A stretch of DNA of 64,000 nt, from assembly GCF_030164425.1 (NCBI RefSeq), contig NZ_JASNJD010000007.1:186001-250000 (forward strand). Reading direction: 5' to 3'. The notes below the pieces were generated by a model. It was not told where the DNA came from. It searched no databases and saw only the letters and a program-made list of their open reading frames with translations. Source of the DNA: Pseudodonghicola flavimaris (GTDB taxonomy: Bacteria; Pseudomonadota; Alphaproteobacteria; Rhodobacterales; Rhodobacteraceae). A program made the position numbers and the translations under genes. Below are positions 61,162 to 64,000 of the stretch, in pieces. The stretch's first letter is position 1. Each line of letters starts with the position of its first letter.

Positions 61162-64000
61162 ATGCACGTCGTCTTCCGCGAAAGTCACGGGCTGGAGGAA
61201 ACCGACACCCCGCAGGATCTGCGCCAGAGCCCGGCCGATCTGCTGGTGCTGTCCTTCTCCGACAGCGATCTCGGCGCCTTCGCGGCGGGCTGGAAACGGG
61301 CGGCGGGCGGGCTGCCCTCGCTGCGACTGGCCAATCTGGCGGCGCTGCGTCATCCGCTGTCGGTCGACACCTATGCCGAGCAGACGCTGCGGGGCGCCAA
61401 GGGCGTGCTGGTGCGGTTGATCGGCGGCGAAAGCTATTGGCCCTATGGGCTGGCAGTGCTGCAGGACATGGCACGCCGTCAGGGCATCGCGCTGGCGATC
61501 CTTGCCGCCGATGGCCGCCCCGATCCGCGCCTTGACGCGCTCTCCACCCTACCGACCAGCACGCTGCGCCGCCTGCAGACGCTCTGCGACGCCGGCGGTG
61601 CAGTGGCGGCCCAGGCGGCGCTGGCGCAGCTTGCCCTTTCCGCCGGCCTCTATGCCGGTCCCGTCGCCGGCGCCAAAACGGTGCCCGAAGCGGGCTTCTA
61701 TCGCCCCGGCCTTGGCGTGGTCGCGGCGCCCGAGCGGGACGAGCGGCCGCTCGCCCTTGTCACCTTCTACCGGTCCTACCTCACCTCCGCCGATACCGAT
61801 CCGATCGACGCGCTGATCGCGGCGCTGGAGGCGCGCGGGTTCACCGCCATCGGCGCCTTTGCCCCCAGCCTGAAGGAGCCCGGCGCCGCCACCTGGCTGC
61901 GCACCGAGATCACCCGCCTCAAACCCGCCGCTATCGTCAACGCCACCGCTTTTTCTGCCAAGGGCGGCGATGGCGCGCCCTCACCGCTCGACGCCGGCGC
62001 CTGCCCGGTGCTCCAGGTCGCCCTTTCCACCGCCGAGCGCCGGCACTGGGCAGAGGCCGACCGCGGCCTGTCCCCCGCCGATCTGGCGATGCATGTGGTG
62101 CTGCCGGAGGTCGATGGGCGCATCTTCGCCGGAGTGGTCAGCTTCAAATCCGCCGGCGCCCGCGATCCCGATCTGCAATTCGCCCGGCTCACCCACCGGC
62201 CCGAACCCGACCGCATCGCCGCCGTCGCCGACCGCGTGGCGGGCTGGCACCGGCTGGCAACGCTGCAGCCAGCCGACAAGCGGCTGGCGCTGGTCCTGTC
62301 GACCTACCCCGGCAAAGCGCATCAGCTGGCCCATGCGGTGGGGCTGGACGCGCTGGCGTCCTGCCACGCCATCCTCTCCGAGCTGCGGGAGACCGGTCAC
62401 GACACCGCGCCCCCGCCCGACCTCGGCCACAGCCTGATGATCGAGAGGCTGAGCTGGCCGGTCGAGGCCTACCTCAAGGCGCTCACCGCCCTGCCGCAGG
62501 CGTTGCAAGACGATCTGACCGCCGCCTGGGGCGCCGCAGAGGACGATCCGGCAGTGCGTGATTGCGTCTTCGATTTCGCCGCGATCCGAAGCGGCACATC
62601 GGTGATCGCGCTGCAACCGGAGCGGGGCGCGGTTCAGGTCCGCGCCGACGATTATCACGACCTGTCGCGCATCCCGCGCCATTCTTACGTGGCCTTCTAC
62701 CTCTGGCTCAGGACGCGGGCCGATGCTCTGATCCATATCGGTGCCCATGGCACGCTGGAGTGGCTGCCGGGCAAATCCGTCGCCCTGTCGCCCGCCTGCT
62801 GGCCCGAGGCGCTGATCGGCGATCTGCCGGTGATCTATCCCTTCATCGTCAACGATCCCGGCGAGGCGGCGCAGGCCAAGCGCCGCGTCGGCGCCGTCAC
62901 CCTCGGCCACCTGCCGCCGCCGCTGGCGCAGACAAAGCTGCCCGCAGGACTGGGCCGGCTGGAGCATCTGCTCGACGAATATTCCACCGCCGACGGGCTG
63001 GATCCTGCCCGCCGCGACCGGCTGATCGCCGATATCCGGGCGGAGGCGCAGGGCACCGGGGTGGAGGACGATCTGGGCCTTGGCCCAGACACCTCCGCCG
63101 CCGAGGCGATCACTCGCATCGACCGGTTCGTCTGCGACATCAAGGAAAGCCAGTTCGGCGAGGGGCTGCATGTCTTCGGCACAGGTGAGTGCGGCGCCGA
63201 GGAGCGCGCCGGGTTGCTAGCGGCGCTGGCGGGCCGTTTCGTGGCGCCGGGTCCCTCCGGCTCCCCCTTCCGGGGGCGGGCCGATGTGCTGCCCACCGGG
63301 CGAAACCTTTTCACCACCGATCCCCGCGCGGTGCCGTCGCGCGCCGCCCATGCCCAGGGGGTGAGGTTGGCCGAGGAGTTGCTGCGCCGCCACCTTCAGG
63401 ATCATGGCGATTGGCCGCGCGGGCTGATCGTCGATCTCTGGGGCTCGGCCAGCATGCGCACGGCGGGCGAGGAATTCGCCATGGCGCTGCACTTGGCGGG
63501 GCTGGCGCCGACTTGGGACGAGGGGTCCGAACGCGTCAGCGGGGTCGAAATCATCCCCCTGACCCTGCTGAACCGCCCCCGGATCGACGTGACGCTCCGG
63601 GTCTCGGGCTTGTTCCGCGATGTCTTCCCCGGACTGGCGCAGATGTTCGAGACCGGGGCACAGGCACTGGCCGCGCGGGAGGAGACGGCGGAGGACAATC
63701 CCTATCTCACCCGCATCCCGCGTGTCTTCGGGCCAAGGCCCGGGGCCTATGGGCTGAACATGGGGGCGGCGTTGGAGGATTATGGCGACGAGGGCCGCGC
63801 CCTGGCAGCAGAGGCATGGATCAGCGCCTCCTCTCACAGCATCGATGTAAAAGGGAACATCTCCCCGGACCGCCCGGCGCTGGAGGCCCGGGTGCGGCAG
63901 GCCGCTGCCTTCGTCCACCTTCAGGATCTGACAGAGACCGATCTGCTGATGGCCGCCGATTACGCCGCACATGAGGCAGGGTTCGCCGCCGCCAGCGCCG
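61162..64000 (+). CDS. cobN: cobaltochelatase subunit CobN, cut by window edge
   Basis: ATP-dependent large subunit that inserts cobalt into hydrogenobyrinic acid a,c-diamide with CobS and CobT. The reading frame from ATG 61162 stays open to the window end (946 codons). The motif IHIGAHGTLEWLPGKSVALSPACWPEALIGDLPVIYPFIVNDPGEA (split) is a hallmark of CobN/ChlH/BchH; ChlH is excluded by the cobW and riboswitch context. Two further DIKESQFGEGLHVFG-type segments support CobN. No clear ribosome site; the C-terminus is missing. Confidence 0.95.
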   Translation, partial: MHVVFRESHGLEETDTPQDLRQSPADLLVLSFSDSDLGAFAAGWKRAAGGLPSLRLANLAALRHPLSVDTYAEQTLRGAKGVLVRLIGGESYWPYGLAVLQDMARRQGIALAILAADGRPDPRLDALSTLPTSTLRRLQTLCDAGGAVAAQAALAQLALSAGLYAGPVAGAKTVPEAGFYRPGLGVVAAPERDERPLALVTFYRSYLTSADTDPIDALIAALEARGFTAIGAFAPSLKEPGAATWLRTEITRLKPAAIVNATAFSAKGGDGAPSPLDAGACPVLQVALSTAERRHWAEADRGLSPADLAMHVVLPEVDGRIFAGVVSFKSAGARDPDLQFARLTHRPEPDRIAAVADRVAGWHRLATLQPADKRLALVLSTYPGKAHQLAHAVGLDALASCHAILSELRETGHDTAPPPDLGHSLMIERLSWPVEAYLKALTALPQALQDDLTAAWGAAEDDPAVRDCVFDFAAIRSGTSVIALQPERGAVQVRADDYHDLSRIPRHSYVAFYLWLRTRADALIHIGAHGTLEWLPGKSVALSPACWPEALIGDLPVIYPFIVNDPGEAAQAKRRVGAVTLGHLPPPLAQTKLPAGLGRLEHLLDEYSTADGLDPARRDRLIADIRAEAQGTGVEDDLGLGPDTSAAEAITRIDRFVCDIKESQFGEGLHVFGTGECGAEERAGLLAALAGRFVAPGPSGSPFRGRADVLPTGRNLFTTDPRAVPSRAAHAQGVRLAEELLRRHLQDHGDWPRGLIVDLWGSASMRTAGEEFAMALHLAGLAPTWDEGSERVSGVEIIPLTLLNRPRIDVTLRVSGLFRDVFPGLAQMFETGAQALAAREETAEDNPYLTRIPRVFGPRPGAYGLNMGAALEDYGDEGRALAAEAWISASSHSIDVKGNISPDRPALEARVRQAAAFVHLQDLTETDLLMAADYAAHEAGFAAASA

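Overview
The window is high-GC DNA, densely coding on both strands. It most resembles the Rhodobacteraceae (alphaproteobacteria related to Rhodobacter and Paracoccus). The support is an iscR and cysteine desulfurase pair in which IscR has one cysteine, DUF1127 small proteins, the aerobic cobW/cobN cobalt-insertion genes behind a cobalamin riboswitch, a TRAP transporter, and family-typical versions of icd, typA, rnd and purMN. The assignment rests on gene content and protein motifs read by eye; no database was searched.

Layout. 1-9 kb is mostly housekeeping: start of a Suf-type Fe-S operon, a divergent alpha/beta hydrolase, an HD phosphohydrolase, icd, a YitT-like membrane protein, a sulfotransferase, an EmrE-like exporter and typA. 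9-16 kb holds a radical SAM protein, a corrinoid protein with a DUF1638 partner, sufE, a lipoprotein, rnd, purM-purN and tRNA-Ile(CAU). 16.8-21.1 kb holds two copies of one module in mirror image: a DUF1127 gene divergent from a large regulator with a SARP-like DNA-binding domain and TPR repeats. The two regulators converge and the two DUF1127 genes lie outside. Both divergent promoters share the same arrangement of sequence elements. This is the most unusual part of the window.

21.4-31.4 kb is accessory metabolism: a Tat-exported two-subunit molybdenum hydroxylase, a drug-type MFS exporter with a RibD-like reductase, a cytochrome P460, a PQQ-type dehydrogenase, a cupin, an SDR and an amidase with a divergent LysR regulator. 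32.4-40.2 kb has an orphan phage-type spike protein, a P-type ATPase, an EnvZ-like kinase without a partner, an MBL hydrolase, tRNA-Asn and a TSUP permease.

40.5-54.4 kb looks like a catabolic island. It has two tandem IclR regulators, a LuxR and an AraC regulator, an old-yellow-enzyme, a ketosteroid-dehydrogenase-like flavoprotein, two SDRs, an NAD(P)-binding protein, two EthD proteins and a TRAP transporter (dctQ-dctM-dctP). The substrate is unknown; the enzyme set fits oxidation and reduction of a cyclic ketone, enone or acid. 55-59 kb carries a fused HAD phosphatase and mannitol-1-phosphate dehydrogenase (likely osmoprotective mannitol synthesis), and a TfdA/TauD-type dioxygenase with a divergent TetR regulator and a palindromic operator. 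59.3 kb to the end is the cobalamin riboswitch followed by DUF1636, cobW and a truncated cobN.
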